A DNA stretch of 64,000 nt, taken from NCBI GenBank assembly GCA_017511465.1, contig JAFWJU010000017.1, positions 1 through 64,000 on the forward strand, given 5' to 3'. This document shows positions 1-11,138 of this stretch, piece by piece (the first letter of the stretch is position 1; every line of letters begins with the position of its first letter). Below the pieces are notes generated by a model that worked only from the letters and a program-made list of their open reading frames with translations, was not told the DNA's origin and did not search any database. Both the position numbers and the translations under genes were made by a program. This DNA comes from Eggerthellaceae bacterium (GTDB taxonomy: Bacteria > Actinomycetota > Coriobacteriia > Coriobacteriales > Eggerthellaceae).

Positions 1-28
1 AGGCGCACCAAACGCACACATTCCAAAG

Positions 29-57
29 TTGACTTGGCAGTTCACGGCTGATAAAGT
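29..57 (+). promoter_or_regulatory. Candidate sigma-70-type promoter for rplU-rpmA
   Basis: A -35 box TTGACT at 29-34 is followed after exactly 17 bases by a -10 box TAAAGT at 52-57. The transcript would carry a leader of about 90 bases before rplU, including a small hairpin (TTGCGT / ACGCAA, about 66-83). The match is by eye only. Confidence 0.5.
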
Positions 58-155
58 ATCGGTTTGCGTCTTTGCACGCAACGCACAGATGGCGCGTCAG
101 TCACCCATACGTGTCGTCGTGTTGGAAAGCTTTTCGTTGAGCAAGGAGAAAGCAT

Positions 156-512
156 ATGTACGCAGTAGTTAAAACGGGTGGCAAGCAGTACAGGGTCGCT
201 CCGGGCGACGTCATCGAAATCGAGAAGCTCGATGTCGAGGAAGGCGCCGAAGTCGAGCTGCCGGTCATTTTCGTGGCCGACGGCGACGCGATTGAAGCTG
301 ATCCCGAAAAGGCTGCAGCCACGAAGGTAACCGCAAAGGTTCTCGCCCAGTTCAAGGGCAAGAAGCAGCTCGTCTTCAAATTCAAGAAGCGCAAGGGCTA
401 CAAGAAGCTGAACGGCCATCGCCAGCAGCTCACCCGCGTGCGCATCATGTCGGTCGGCTCCGAGAAATGGGAGAAGCCGGCAAAGAAGGTCGAGAAGGCC
501 GACGAGGAATAA
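156..512 (+). CDS. rplU: 50S ribosomal protein L21
   Basis: Large-subunit ribosomal protein L21, which binds 23S rRNA. The 118-residue product opens [14 protein letters not shown], the typical L21 start, and contains the conserved basic stretch with [11 protein letters not shown] and [11 protein letters not shown]. Length is slightly above the usual ~103 because of a Lys/Glu-rich C-terminal tail (KKVEKADEE). The ATG has a strong ribosome-binding site (AAGGAG, about 8 bases upstream). It is the first gene of the rplU-rpmA pair, 15 bases ahead of rpmA, with the GTPase gene obgE following in the order common to many bacteria. Confidence 0.97.
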   Translation: MYAVVKTGGKQYRVAPGDVIEIEKLDVEEGAEVELPVIFVADGDAIEADPEKAAATKVTAKVLAQFKGKKQLVFKFKKRKGYKKLNGHRQQLTRVRIMSVGSEKWEKPAKKVEKADEE

Positions 513-527
513 AGGAGGGGATTCAAG

Positions 528-791
528 ATGGCACATAAAAAGGGTCTTGGTTCATCCCGTAACGGTCGCGATTCCCGCGCGCAGCGACTTGGCGTGAAGA
601 AGTTCGCCGGCGAGTACGTGAAGGCCGGCAACATCATCGTGCGCCAGCGTGGCACGAAGTTCCATCCCGGCGATAATGTTGGCCGCGGCAAGGACGACAC
701 GCTGTTCGCCAAGTGCGATGGTCATCTGGTTTTCACCAAGGGCATCAAGCGCCGCATCCATGTGCGCCCGCTGGAGGCCGACCAGGCCTAA
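528..791 (+). CDS. rpmA: 50S ribosomal protein L27
   Basis: Ribosomal protein L27, whose N-terminus reaches the peptidyl-transferase centre. The 87-residue product begins [16 protein letters not shown], so the glycine-rich N-terminus starts directly after Met. There is no Firmicutes-type N-terminal extension needing cleavage by the Prp protease. [10 protein letters not shown] and the C-terminal VRPLEAD region are family hallmarks. An AAAGGAGG-type ribosome-binding site lies in the 15-base gap after rplU. A factor-independent terminator follows, so rplU-rpmA probably forms its own transcript. Confidence 0.97.
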   Translation: MAHKKGLGSSRNGRDSRAQRLGVKKFAGEYVKAGNIIVRQRGTKFHPGDNVGRGKDDTLFAKCDGHLVFTKGIKRRIHVRPLEADQA

Positions 792-819
792 GCATAAGGC
801 GGCACACGCACGCAGCTTA

Positions 820-851
820 AGCGCCCTCTGACGATCAGGGGGCGCTTTTTG
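820..851 (+). terminator. Rho-independent terminator after rpmA
   Basis: A GC-rich stem (AGCGCCCTCTG paired with CAGGGGGCGCT) is followed by a run of five T at 846-850. It lies 29 bases after the rpmA stop codon and separates the ribosomal pair from obgE. Confidence 0.85.
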
Positions 852-856
852 TTACG

Positions 857-891
857 AATAACCAATTGGGGACTGTCCCCAATTGGTTATT
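857..891. repeat. Perfect 16-bp palindrome with 3-base loop
   Basis: AATAACCAATTGGGGA (857-872) is followed by CTG and then its exact reverse complement (876-891). It lies between the rpmA terminator and obgE, overlapping where the obgE promoter should be. It has no T-tract of its own. The GGGGACTGTCCCC centre suggests a REP-like element or a protein-binding dyad. Confidence 0.8.
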
Positions 892-912
892 AGGTTCCGC
901 TCGTCTTGGTAG

Positions 913-2321
<1,409 letters not shown>

Positions 2322-2322
<1 letters not shown>

Positions 2323-3437
2323 TGAAACGTCTGGTGGTGAAAATCGGATCGTCCACGCTGACGACCGGCGAGGGACGCATCGACCACGCATACCTCGATT
2401 CATTTGCGAAACAGGTCGAAACCGTCCGCGATATGGGATGGCAAGTCGTCATCGTGTCATCGGGCGCCATCGCATGCGGTCTCGAACGACTCGGGATGAG
2501 CGGCAAGCGTCCTGACGATATGCCCACATTGCAGGCTGCCGCATCCGTGGGGCAGGGCCTGTTCGTCAGCGCCTGGGGAGATGCGTTCGCAGCTCATGGC
2601 ATGATCACGTCGCTTGTCTTGCTGACACGGCGCGATACTGCCGACCGCACGGCGTACCTGCATGCTCGTGACACGCTCGAGCGCTTGCTCGACCTGGGCG
2701 TCGTGCCCATCGTCAACGAGAACGACACGGTATCGATCGAGCAGATCCGCTTCGGTGACAACGATACGCTCAGCGCGCTCGTGGCCTGCCTCATCGGCGC
2801 AGACCTGGCTGTGATCCTTTCCGATATCGACGGCCTGTACGATGCCAATCCCGCTGTTGACCCGAATGCCAAGCTGATCAAGCGCGTCGACCACATTGGC
2901 CAGGACATCATTTCCGCGGCGGGTGATGCCGGTTCGGCTATGGGGTCGGGCGGCATGGTAACCAAGGTGAAGGCGGCGCGTGCCCTCGGCGTCGCGGGTA
3001 TCCCGCTCGTCATCTGCGCCGGCCGTCGCGAAGGCGCCATCGTGGACGCTGCAGCTGGCCGCGAGGTCGGCACACTGTTCGCGGCTGAGGGCATGTTGCA
3101 TGAGATCACGCCTCGCAAGCTTTGGATCGCCCTGGGCGATTCGTCGCGTGGGACCATCACGATCGACGAAGGCGCGAAGCAGGCGCTCTTGCGCAAGGGC
3201 AGCTCGCTGCTCGTCGTGGGCGTTGCCGACGTGTCGGGCGATTTCGAGGACGGCGACATCGTCGACATCATCGACAAGTCGGGCTATCTGTTCGCGCGGG
3301 GCCGTGTGTCGGCAAGCCGCGACGAGACGGAGCTTGCCCTCGGGCGCACGCGCGAAGAGCTTTCCCGCAATCGCCTGTTGGCCGAAATGGCCGAAAAACC
3401 ACTCGTCCATCGCGACGACTTGGTAATATTCGAATAA
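2322..3437 (+). CDS. proB: Glutamate 5-kinase
   Basis: ATP-dependent phosphorylation of glutamate, the first step of proline synthesis. The N-terminal amino-acid kinase domain shows VVKIGSSTLT, VSSGAIACG, NENDTV and LSDIDGLY, and the GSGGM motif is present. A C-terminal PUA domain (about res. 280-371) follows, so this is the long form typical of E. coli rather than the short kinase-only form. The ATG overlaps the obgE stop codon. No proA is seen in the window. Confidence 0.95.
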
Positions 3438-3464
3438 GTGAATTCGGCGATGGAGTAACTGTCT

Positions 3465-4820
3465 GTGGCGGTAGTTAGCGAGCGTTTCGACAACTTGGGA
3501 GCCGACGGCGCTCCCGTGAGACTTGGCTTGATGGGCGGCACGTTCGATCCCGTCCACAACGGCCATTTGCGCGTTGCCGAGGAGATGCGCGAGGCCCATG
3601 ACCTCGATGCTGTGCTGTTCATCCCCGCAGGCATCCCCGTGTTCAAACGCGATCAGCACGTCACCGATGCGCAAGCGCGCTTCAACCAGGTACGGGCGGC
3701 GGTAGCCGACAATCCGTATTTCGACGCGAGCCCTATCGAGATCCAGCGCGAAGGCGACACGTTCACGGTTGACACGCTGCACCAGCTGCGCGAGCACTAT
3801 CCCGAAAACGTCGAGTTCTACTTCATCGTGGGCTCCGATTCGGCAGTGACCGTGGGGAAGTGGCGCGGCAGTGCCGAAATCGCCAAACTCGCCCATCTCG
3901 CCGTCGCCGTTGGACGTCCAGGCTCTGCTGGCGAAGACGAGCTGCGCGAAGCCATCACCGCCGCCGGGCCCTTTGACTATCACTTAGTGCGAGTCAGTAT
4001 CCTGGAGATATCCTCAACCGATATCCGCGCGCGCTTGGCCGAGGGCAAGTCGGTGCGTTACCTGATGCCCGATGCGATACGCGCCAAATACCTGTCACAA
4101 GGTGAGCGCGCCAAAAGTCAGGCACTTGCCGTGTCTTCGGCAGAACCGGGTGACGATGACGTCTTCTCCAAGGCTTTCTACGAGGCCCGCAAGGCCGAAC
4201 TCGAGCAACGGGTGTCAGCGAAACGGTTCAAGCACAGCTTGGGAGTTGCCGACGCATGCGCCCAGCTTGCCAAGCAGTACGGCGTTGACGTCGACAAGGC
4301 GCGGCTAGCAGGCCTGCTGCATGATTGGGATAAGGGTTACAACGACGATCAGGCGCGTGCACGCGTATACGAGTTGAACATGCAAGGCGAAATCGATCCC
4401 CAAGTCGTAGCGGACATGCCGGGAACTTTGCACGGCATCACGGCCGCTCGCGCCCTTGGGCAGCAGTATCCGGGTATTCCCGCGGATGTGCTGCAGGCAA
4501 TCAGTCGGCATACGACTGCGGCGATTGACATGTCACCGCTCGACATGGTGCTCTACATCGCCGATGCCATCGAGCCCAACAGGCAATTTGGTCGCATCGA
4601 CGAACTCCGCGCCAAGGTCGGCAAGGTGACGCTCGAGAAGCTCTACTTCGAAACCTATGAATATTGGGTCTTTCTACTGTTCGAGCGCAGGAAGCCACTT
4701 CACCCTGATACGATAACCATTTGGAACGACTACGCGAAACGGCTGCCCCGCAAGGGCCCACGCGGCTCGGGCGACGAATCCGTTTCGGCGAAAAAGCATA
4801 AGGACAAGGACAAGAAATGA
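3465..4820 (+). CDS. nadD: Bifunctional NadD-YqeK fusion: nicotinate-nucleotide adenylyltransferase plus HD phosphohydrolase
   Basis: Two enzymes in one 451-residue chain. The first ~210 residues are NadD (NaMN + ATP to NaAD, NAD synthesis), with the nucleotidyltransferase motif GGTFDPVHNGH and the C-terminal ISSTDIRARL motif. The second half (about res. 235-430) is a YqeK-type HD domain, with RFKHSLGVADAC and LLHDWDKG supplying metal-binding His and Asp. YqeK homologues hydrolyse Ap4A symmetrically. In many bacteria nadD and yqeK are separate neighbours, usually followed by rsfS as here. The start is a GTG; an earlier in-frame start is not supported because proB ends only 27 bases upstream. 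The tail is Lys/Asp-rich. Confidence 0.93.
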   Translation: MAVVSERFDNLGADGAPVRLGLMGGTFDPVHNGHLRVAEEMREAHDLDAVLFIPAGIPVFKRDQHVTDAQARFNQVRAAVADNPYFDASPIEIQREGDTFTVDTLHQLREHYPENVEFYFIVGSDSAVTVGKWRGSAEIAKLAHLAVAVGRPGSAGEDELREAITAAGPFDYHLVRVSILEISSTDIRARLAEGKSVRYLMPDAIRAKYLSQGERAKSQALAVSSAEPGDDDVFSKAFYEARKAELEQRVSAKRFKHSLGVADACAQLAKQYGVDVDKARLAGLLHDWDKGYNDDQARARVYELNMQGEIDPQVVADMPGTLHGITAARALGQQYPGIPADVLQAISRHTTAAIDMSPLDMVLYIADAIEPNRQFGRIDELRAKVGKVTLEKLYFETYEYWVFLLFERRKPLHPDTITIWNDYAKRLPRKGPRGSGDESVSAKKHKDKDKK

Positions 4821-4868
4821 GGAACGGCGCCAATTGGGCGCTGGATAACTGAAAGGCGAAGCGAAACC

Positions 4869-5336
4869 ATGATTGAAAACGCGACACCGAAGGACATGGC
4901 CATCATCGCGGCACGTGCCGCCGACGAGAAGAAGGCGACGGACATCGTCGTGCAGAACGTCGGGGACCTCATCAGCGTGACCGAGTATTTCGTCATCGTC
5001 ACGGCGTCCAACAATCGCCAGGTCGGCGCCATCATCGACGAGATCGAGGAGCAAGAACGCGTTCAGGCTGGCATGAAGCCCCTGCACCGCGAGGAAACGC
5101 GCGACGGCTCGTGGGAATTGCTCGATTACGGCAGCGTCGTCGTGCACGTCTTCCAGCCCGAGACGCGCGAGTTCTATCGCCTCGAGTCGTTATGGAACGA
5201 TGCTCCCGTCATGGACCTTGTCACCGAAGCGGGCATCACCGACGCCGTGTATTCCGATCGCATCGCCGCCATGCTCGGCAGCCGCGATGACGCAGCTGAT
5301 CTCGAGGAAAACCGCCAGGAAGCGCCTGAAGAATAG
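4869..5336 (+). CDS. rsfS: Ribosomal silencing factor RsfS
   Basis: RsfS (Iojap/DUF143) binds L14 on the 50S subunit and blocks subunit joining in poor growth conditions. Family signatures include ADEKKATDIVVQNVGDL, TASNNRQVGAI and the WELLDYGSVVVHVF / FYRLESLW segment. At 155 residues it is longer than the usual 105-120 because of a C-terminal acidic extension (from about res. 118). It closes the obgE-proB-nadD-rsfS cluster, with 48 bases after the nadD fusion. Confidence 0.94.
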   Translation: MIENATPKDMAIIAARAADEKKATDIVVQNVGDLISVTEYFVIVTASNNRQVGAIIDEIEEQERVQAGMKPLHREETRDGSWELLDYGSVVVHVFQPETREFYRLESLWNDAPVMDLVTEAGITDAVYSDRIAAMLGSRDDAADLEENRQEAPEE

Positions 5337-5436
5337 GTTCTAGGCAACGTCGAAGCGCGCTTTTTGCCCCGTTTTGCATTCACCGTTGATTCGCCAAGGT
5401 CAATGAGAATCTGCCTTTTGCCACGTATTTGGGGTG

Positions 5437-5464
5437 TTGCGTTCGCGCGGGCATTTGCTATAAG
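5437..5464 (+). promoter_or_regulatory. Candidate promoter for the BTAD regulator gene
   Basis: TTGCGT (5437-5442) and TATAAG (5459-5464) are separated by 16 bases in the 174-base gap after rsfS. They lie about 46 bases before the ATG of the regulator. The gap otherwise shows no gene. Confidence 0.35.
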
Positions 5465-5510
5465 ATAACGCCACTTCGACCAAAGCCGGGGCTCCGGGAA
5501 CGGAGCGCCC

Positions 5511-8078
5511 ATGCGTACATCTGGGTATATCTCTAAAGCCGCCTGTCGCGGCTACCGTCCGAGTCGGCATGTTTCCCATCAGGGCAGGCAACGGCCCCAT
5601 CTTATTGCGCGCCTTGCAAAAGAGCGGTCCATTGCCCGGTTCATCGTGGCGCCCGACGGGTATGGCAAGACGTGCTTGGCCCTCGACTATGCGGAAACGA
5701 TGTTCGAGTGGACGCACGTGTTTTGGTTCAACGCCCAAAGCCCGTGCTTCATACGCGATCTTGACAACGGCGAGCTCGTCGATGCGTGCCTTTCCGTCGA
5801 TCCCGACGCGAGGCTCGTCGTTATCGATGCGCTTCCGCAGCTTGATACAGCACGAGCGCAACAGCTATCCCAAGCTGTGGACAAGCTGCTTGCCCGGAAA
5901 GTCGAAGTCGTCGTCACGTGTGCACCCCCATGCGATCTGTTCGGCGCCCTGCAAATCGATCGTTTGCGCATTGGCGCAGCCGACTTGTTGTTGAACGACG
6001 AGGAAATCGACGCCGTGCGCACCGAAGAAGAGCGCTCGCGCCTCGCAGCCCCGTTCGTCCCTCCATCATGCCGTGTTCCCGTGCTGGTGTGGGACGGCCA
6101 GCCCGCTTCCGTGGCGGCGTTTATTGCAGGATGCCTCGGCGAGGGGTTGCCCGCCGACTTGCTGTTGGCGGTGTCGAGCGCATTCGCGCTGCAGAAAGGG
6201 TCGATTGCGGATTTGTCTCCGCTCGGCCCCATCGACGTGCAGCTCGTCGCCGACGTGCTCTGCGATTACCCGCATCTCGGGTTTGACGTCGAAACGGGTC
6301 ATTTCGAAGCGCCGGTTGTCGAGCCCGAATCGCTTGCACGTGCCGTCCGTCCGCGCTTCGACGCCATCGTCGAGCGGTCTCGGTGCGACTCCCGCGACGA
6401 GTTGGTGCGGGCATGGGCAGGTGTGCTGTTGGACAGGGGCTCTGCTGCCGCGCGGGCATGCGATTTGGTGAGAACGCTCTGTCCCGCGAAACGCCGGGCC
6501 AGCTGGTTGCTCGAGCACGCTTACGAATTAGCCCGATACGGTTGCTTTCAACCGACGGAGCGGTTGATAAGCAGCTTGAAAGGGGCTAGTTTCGAAGGAA
6601 GGGACCGCATCCGCGCCGTGCATGCGCTGTGTTGCAGGATGCTCGGCGATGCGGATACCGCTTTGCGCCATGCCAAGAAATGCGGCTTCGAGATCTCTAC
6701 GTCCGATGATGCCCGTGCAATTGGCTTGATGATAGTCGCCCACATTGGACCTGGAGAATTGCGCGCCAATGCAGAGGCTGCGCTCACGAGCTGGGCTTGC
6801 GCCCTGACGGAAAACGGGCTGAAGCTATCGCCTTGGCACGAGGCGCTCGTCGTCGTGTGGGCTGCCCGCATCGGCGGCATCGACAAACTCGGTCACATGT
6901 GGAAATCGCTCTACGACGCCTCGGCAGACGACGATGTGCTATGCCTGGCGGCGTCGTGGCTGTTCACCCTTGTCAGCGATATGCCCGATGGGTGGTTTCC
7001 GCCTGATGCGAACCTGCTCGAAGGTCCCGAGCGATACGTGCGGTCGCGGTTATCCGACGAAGAGGCCGTCATCACTGACTTTTTCGCCGCGTCTGCCGGC
7101 CTTTCAATGGAAGCGGCGCACACGTGGGGAATGCAGTATGCAGCCGGCCCCCTCGAGGCCGGTGTCTTGCTGGGGCTTAGGCGCGTCGAGATGGCGATGC
7201 TCATGCAGAAGCAGACGTATGACCGCATTCGACGCGACGAGCAGGTAAGGCGCAGCGTTCTCTCGCCCGAAGGCTCGCTCTACGGAAGCCGGAGGACGAA
7301 CACGACGCCGTCTTTTGCCCATGCCGTGCCGACACTCGAAGTCAAGCTGTTCGGCCATCTCGAGCTGTCGGTTGGAGGCGCGATCGTCGACCCGAGCCTC
7401 ATAGGCCGCAAGCAAGCGCGCGTGTTGTTGGCCATGCTGGTGGCCAATCGGGGACGAGACCTTTCGCGCGACGCAGTCGCACAGGCCATGTGGCCGACGA
7501 AAGACATCATCAGCGCCCGCAAGAACTTCTACACCGCATGGTCTCAGCTGCGCAGCGCCCTCACGCTTTCAGATGGCACCTGCCCTTATCTCGTGCGGCA
7601 CCACTTCGGGTGCCGTCTCGACGAGCGATTCGTGAAAAGCGATGTCGCGCGTTTCGACGACATCTGCCGGGAGCTGCTGTTCGGCAAGCTCGATTTCGAG
7701 GAATGGCGCGACATGTACAACGAGCTCGATCGCGACTTTTCAGGCGAGTTCATGCCGGTCGAGGAGCGCAACGCGCTTATCGACAGCGTGCGGGAAGACC
7801 GGCGCAACCGCCTTATCGACGCGCTCGTGACGGCATCGTCTCGACTGGTCGAGGCTGGCAAGCCGCAGTGGGGGATATGGTTTGCGCGTTCGGCAATCGA
7901 GCGTGGGAAAACGAGGGAAGACGCCTACGTTGCGCTGATGCGCGCGCAAATCGCCTCGGAGCAGCGTACGGCGGCCATGATGACGTACCTCAACTGCCGC
8001 CGCATACTCGCCGAGGAACTGGGCATCGACCCTTCTCCCGAAATGACGGCGCTATACGAGAGCCTGCTCGGCGCCTAG
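5511..8078 (+). CDS. Large SARP/BTAD-family transcriptional regulator with N-terminal NTPase
   Basis: Probable multidomain transcriptional regulator of 855 residues. A P-loop (APDGYGKT, about 47-54) begins an NTPase module followed by FWFNAQ and VVIDALPQLD (Walker-B-like). The middle (about 300-590) is helical, like the repeats of AfsR/MalT-type ATPases. From about res. 605 a winged-helix DNA-binding segment (KLFGHLELSVGG, GRKQARVLLAMLVANRGRDL) is followed by a bacterial transcriptional activator (BTAD) domain (about 690-855, ending ELGIDPSPEMTALYESLL). It stands alone between rsfS and secA, so its target is unknown. The DNA-binding domain is C-terminal, not N-terminal as in classical SARPs. 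The ligand cannot be inferred. Confidence 0.8.
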   Translation: MRTSGYISKAACRGYRPSRHVSHQGRQRPHLIARLAKERSIARFIVAPDGYGKTCLALDYAETMFEWTHVFWFNAQSPCFIRDLDNGELVDACLSVDPDARLVVIDALPQLDTARAQQLSQAVDKLLARKVEVVVTCAPPCDLFGALQIDRLRIGAADLLLNDEEIDAVRTEEERSRLAAPFVPPSCRVPVLVWDGQPASVAAFIAGCLGEGLPADLLLAVSSAFALQKGSIADLSPLGPIDVQLVADVLCDYPHLGFDVETGHFEAPVVEPESLARAVRPRFDAIVERSRCDSRDELVRAWAGVLLDRGSAAARACDLVRTLCPAKRRASWLLEHAYELARYGCFQPTERLISSLKGASFEGRDRIRAVHALCCRMLGDADTALRHAKKCGFEISTSDDARAIGLMIVAHIGPGELRANAEAALTSWACALTENGLKLSPWHEALVVVWAARIGGIDKLGHMWKSLYDASADDDVLCLAASWLFTLVSDMPDGWFPPDANLLEGPERYVRSRLSDEEAVITDFFAASAGLSMEAAHTWGMQYAAGPLEAGVLLGLRRVEMAMLMQKQTYDRIRRDEQVRRSVLSPEGSLYGSRRTNTTPSFAHAVPTLEVKLFGHLELSVGGAIVDPSLIGRKQARVLLAMLVANRGRDLSRDAVAQAMWPTKDIISARKNFYTAWSQLRSALTLSDGTCPYLVRHHFGCRLDERFVKSDVARFDDICRELLFGKLDFEEWRDMYNELDRDFSGEFMPVEERNALIDSVREDRRNRLIDALVTASSRLVEAGKPQWGIWFARSAIERGKTREDAYVALMRAQIASEQRTAAMMTYLNCRRILAEELGIDPSPEMTALYESLLGA

Positions 8079-8189
8079 GCAGTCTGCGCATTGTCTGCAG
8101 CATGTCAACGGCTTGGTAGCAGGACTCGGGGGTGTGGTAGAGTTTCTAAGATTGCACAAATGAAGCGTGAGAATAGGACGGCACATTTC

Positions 8190-11072
8190 ATGGCAGGGTT
8201 TTTCTCGAAACTGTTGAGGGTTGGCGAAGGCCGCCAGGTAAAGGGCTACGAGAAGGTCGTCGCCCGCATTGGCGAGCTCGAATCGGGTATGATGGCGCTT
8301 TCCGACGAGGAGCTGGCGGCTTTAACCGTGAAGTTCCGCGAGCGTCTCGAACGGGGCGAAGAGCTTGACAATCTGCTGCCCGAGGCGTTCGCCGCCGTGC
8401 GCGAGGCATCACGTCGCGTGTTGGGCATGCGCCATTTCGACGTGCAGCTGATCGGCGGCATGGCACTCCACGACGGTCACATCGCCGAGATGAAAACCGG
8501 CGAAGGCAAAACGCTCGTGTCGACGCTTGCGGGTTACCTGAATGCGCTGCCGGGCAATAACGTCCATATCGTCACCGTCAACGACTACCTGGCCAAACGC
8601 GACAGCGAGTGGATGGGCAACATCTACCGGTTCATGGGCATGAAAGTGGGCCTCATCCAAAACGGCATGCGTTCCGAGCTTAAAAAACCCGCTTACGCCG
8701 CCGATGTCACATATGGCACGAACTCGGAATTCGGCTTCGACTACCTTCGCGACAACATGGTCGTGCGCGCCGAGAACCGCGTGCAGCGCGGCCATCATTT
8801 CGCCGTCGTCGACGAGGTCGACTCCATCCTCATCGACGAGGCACGTACACCGCTCATCATCTCTGGTGCAGGCAGTGCGGCAGCCGACACGTACAACAAG
8901 TTCGCTAAAGCGGTCGTCGGCCTCGTACGCGATGTCGACTATCAGATGGACGAAGCCAAGCGCACGATCAACGCCACCGAGCTCGGCCTCGAGCGCATCG
9001 AGGCAATCCTCGGCATCGACGACATTTACGCCGACCCCTCGGGCGCGCTGGCAAACCACCTGCAGCAATCGCTGCGTGCCCAGTACCTGTTCCACCGCGA
9101 CATCGATTACGTCGTCACCAACGGCGAAGTCAAGATCGTCGACGAGTTCACGGGCCGCATCATGGAAGGCCGCCGTTGGTCCGAGGGCCTGCATCAGGCT
9201 GTCGAAGCCAAAGAGCATGTGCGTGTCAAGGAAGAGAACCAGACGCTGGCCACTATCACGTTGCAGAACTATTTCCGCCTGTACGACAAGCTTTCGGGCA
9301 TGACGGGTACCGCCATGACCGAGGACTCCGAGTTCCGCCAGATTTACAAGCTCGAGGTCACGGCCATCCCGCCTAACAAGCCGGTAATCCGCGAAGACCG
9401 CAACGACCAGGTGTACCGTACAATCGACGCCAAATTCAACGCCGTTGCCGATCACATTGCCGAGCGAAACGCCATCGGCCAACCATGCCTGGTGGGCACC
9501 GTCTCGATCGAAAGCTCGGAACGGCTCAGCCGCTTGCTTGACAAGCGCGGCATCAAGCACGAGACCCTCAACGCGAAGAACCACGAACGCGAGGCGCATA
9601 TCGTTGCGCAAGCGGGGCGCGTGGGCGCTGTCACCATCGCCACGAACATGGCAGGCCGTGGTACCGACATCCTGCTTGGCGGCAACCCCGAGGTTCTGGC
9701 AGAGGACATGCTGCGCAACCGCGGCTTCGACCCCGACGCCGATCCCGAGATGATCGAGCAAATCCGCGCCGCTGTCACCGAGGACCTCAAATCGGCCGAT
9801 CCCCGCAAACGCGCGAAAGCGAAAGAGACGCTCGACCAGATGGACGAGGCATTGCCGGCACCCACCGAGGAAGCCCTCGAGCAAGCGTTCGAGGAGGCAT
9901 CCGCCATCACCGCCGCAGAGCGCAAACAGGTGATTGAAGCCGGTGGCTTGCTGGTCATCGGCACCGAGCGCCACGAGTCGCGCCGTATCGACAATCAGTT
10001 GCGCGGCCGTTCCGGACGTCAAGGCGACCCCGGCGAGTCGCAATTCTACCTGTCGCTCGAGGACGACCTCATGCGCCGGTTCGGCGGCGATCGCATGGAC
10101 GGCATCTCCCGCATGATGGAGAGGACCCAATTGCCCGACGACCAACCGATTCAGGCCGGCATGGTTTCGAAAGCCATCGAAAGCGCCCAGCATTCGGTCG
10201 AGAGCATGCATTTCGCAGCCCGTAAGAACGTCCTCGAGTACGACGACGTCATGAACCTGCAGCGCCAGGCCATCTACGAGGAACGCAACGCCATCCTCGA
10301 CGGCAAGGACATGACCGAGCGCATTCCCGAGATCATCGCGGATTGCGCGCGCGACATCGTCAACGAGAACTGCCCCGAGCGCTCCGTTGCCGATGAATGG
10401 GATGTCGCTTCGATTGACGCATGGGTCACCAGCATGACTGGCCGTGAAGGCTTCCATGTCGATCAGCTTGACCATGACGAAGACGCCGACCGCCTGGCAG
10501 AGATCATCGAAGAGTACCTCACCGCCGTATACAACGAGAAGGTGCAGCTTGTCGGCGAGTCGGTCATGCGCACGCTCGAGGCGCAGGTCATGTTGCGCAT
10601 CATGGACACGCGTTGGATGGCCCACCTGCAAGACATGGACTATTTGCGCACGGGCATCGGCCTGCGTGCTATCGGTCAGCGCGACCCGCTCACCGAGTAT
10701 CGCGAGGAAGCCTACCTGGCCTTCAAGAACATGACGGCATCGATGTACGAGGACTACCTGCGCACGCTTCTGCGTCTTCAGGTTGCAACGAAACCGCAAA
10801 TCGAGGAGCCCGAACAAGAAGACCCGCTGGCAGGCCGCAAGGTCAGCTATTCGAACCCCGAACAGGCGCTTAACGCCCCGAGCGAGTCCGCTCCCGCGCC
10901 TGCTCCCCGCCAGGTGGGCGGCATGCCCGCCGAGGCTCCCAAACCCACGACCAAGGCGAAGACGTACGTCAAGGACAAGAACGATCCGTATGCCAACGTC
11001 GGCCGCAACGATCCATGTCCCTGCGGCAGCGGCAAGAAGTTCAAGAAGTGCCACGGCATGTACCAAGATTAG
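8190..11072 (+). CDS. secA: Preprotein translocase ATPase SecA
   Basis: Motor ATPase that pushes unfolded proteins through SecYEG. The 960-residue product starts at MAGFFSKLLRVGEGRQ, the usual SecA N-terminus; the open frame continues upstream but those residues are not SecA-like. Motifs: Walker A MKTGEGKT, DEVDSILIDEARTPLI, TNMAGRGTDILLGGNP and LRGRSGRQGDPG. The C-terminus carries the zinc/SecB-binding motif CPCGSGKKFKKCHG. A ~60-residue insertion rich in Glu/Ala lies after GGNPEVLAEDM (about res. 510-575), as in several actinobacterial SecA proteins. prfB follows. Confidence 0.97.
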   Translation: MAGFFSKLLRVGEGRQVKGYEKVVARIGELESGMMALSDEELAALTVKFRERLERGEELDNLLPEAFAAVREASRRVLGMRHFDVQLIGGMALHDGHIAEMKTGEGKTLVSTLAGYLNALPGNNVHIVTVNDYLAKRDSEWMGNIYRFMGMKVGLIQNGMRSELKKPAYAADVTYGTNSEFGFDYLRDNMVVRAENRVQRGHHFAVVDEVDSILIDEARTPLIISGAGSAAADTYNKFAKAVVGLVRDVDYQMDEAKRTINATELGLERIEAILGIDDIYADPSGALANHLQQSLRAQYLFHRDIDYVVTNGEVKIVDEFTGRIMEGRRWSEGLHQAVEAKEHVRVKEENQTLATITLQNYFRLYDKLSGMTGTAMTEDSEFRQIYKLEVTAIPPNKPVIREDRNDQVYRTIDAKFNAVADHIAERNAIGQPCLVGTVSIESSERLSRLLDKRGIKHETLNAKNHEREAHIVAQAGRVGAVTIATNMAGRGTDILLGGNPEVLAEDMLRNRGFDPDADPEMIEQIRAAVTEDLKSADPRKRAKAKETLDQMDEALPAPTEEALEQAFEEASAITAAERKQVIEAGGLLVIGTERHESRRIDNQLRGRSGRQGDPGESQFYLSLEDDLMRRFGGDRMDGISRMMERTQLPDDQPIQAGMVSKAIESAQHSVESMHFAARKNVLEYDDVMNLQRQAIYEERNAILDGKDMTERIPEIIADCARDIVNENCPERSVADEWDVASIDAWVTSMTGREGFHVDQLDHDEDADRLAEIIEEYLTAVYNEKVQLVGESVMRTLEAQVMLRIMDTRWMAHLQDMDYLRTGIGLRAIGQRDPLTEYREEAYLAFKNMTASMYEDYLRTLLRLQVATKPQIEEPEQEDPLAGRKVSYSNPEQALNAPSESAPAPAPRQVGGMPAEAPKPTTKAKTYVKDKNDPYANVGRNDPCPCGSGKKFKKCHGMYQD

Positions 11073-11138
11073 GAGCTTTGTCCCTTCGAGCGCGTCGGAC
11101 ATCACGTGCCTGACGCGCTCTGCGGCATCATGTTTGCT

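Noticed and set aside
2457-3983. A 508-codon frame antisense to proB and nadD
   Set aside because: A mirror frame of two clear genes with no family motif and no ribosome-binding site.
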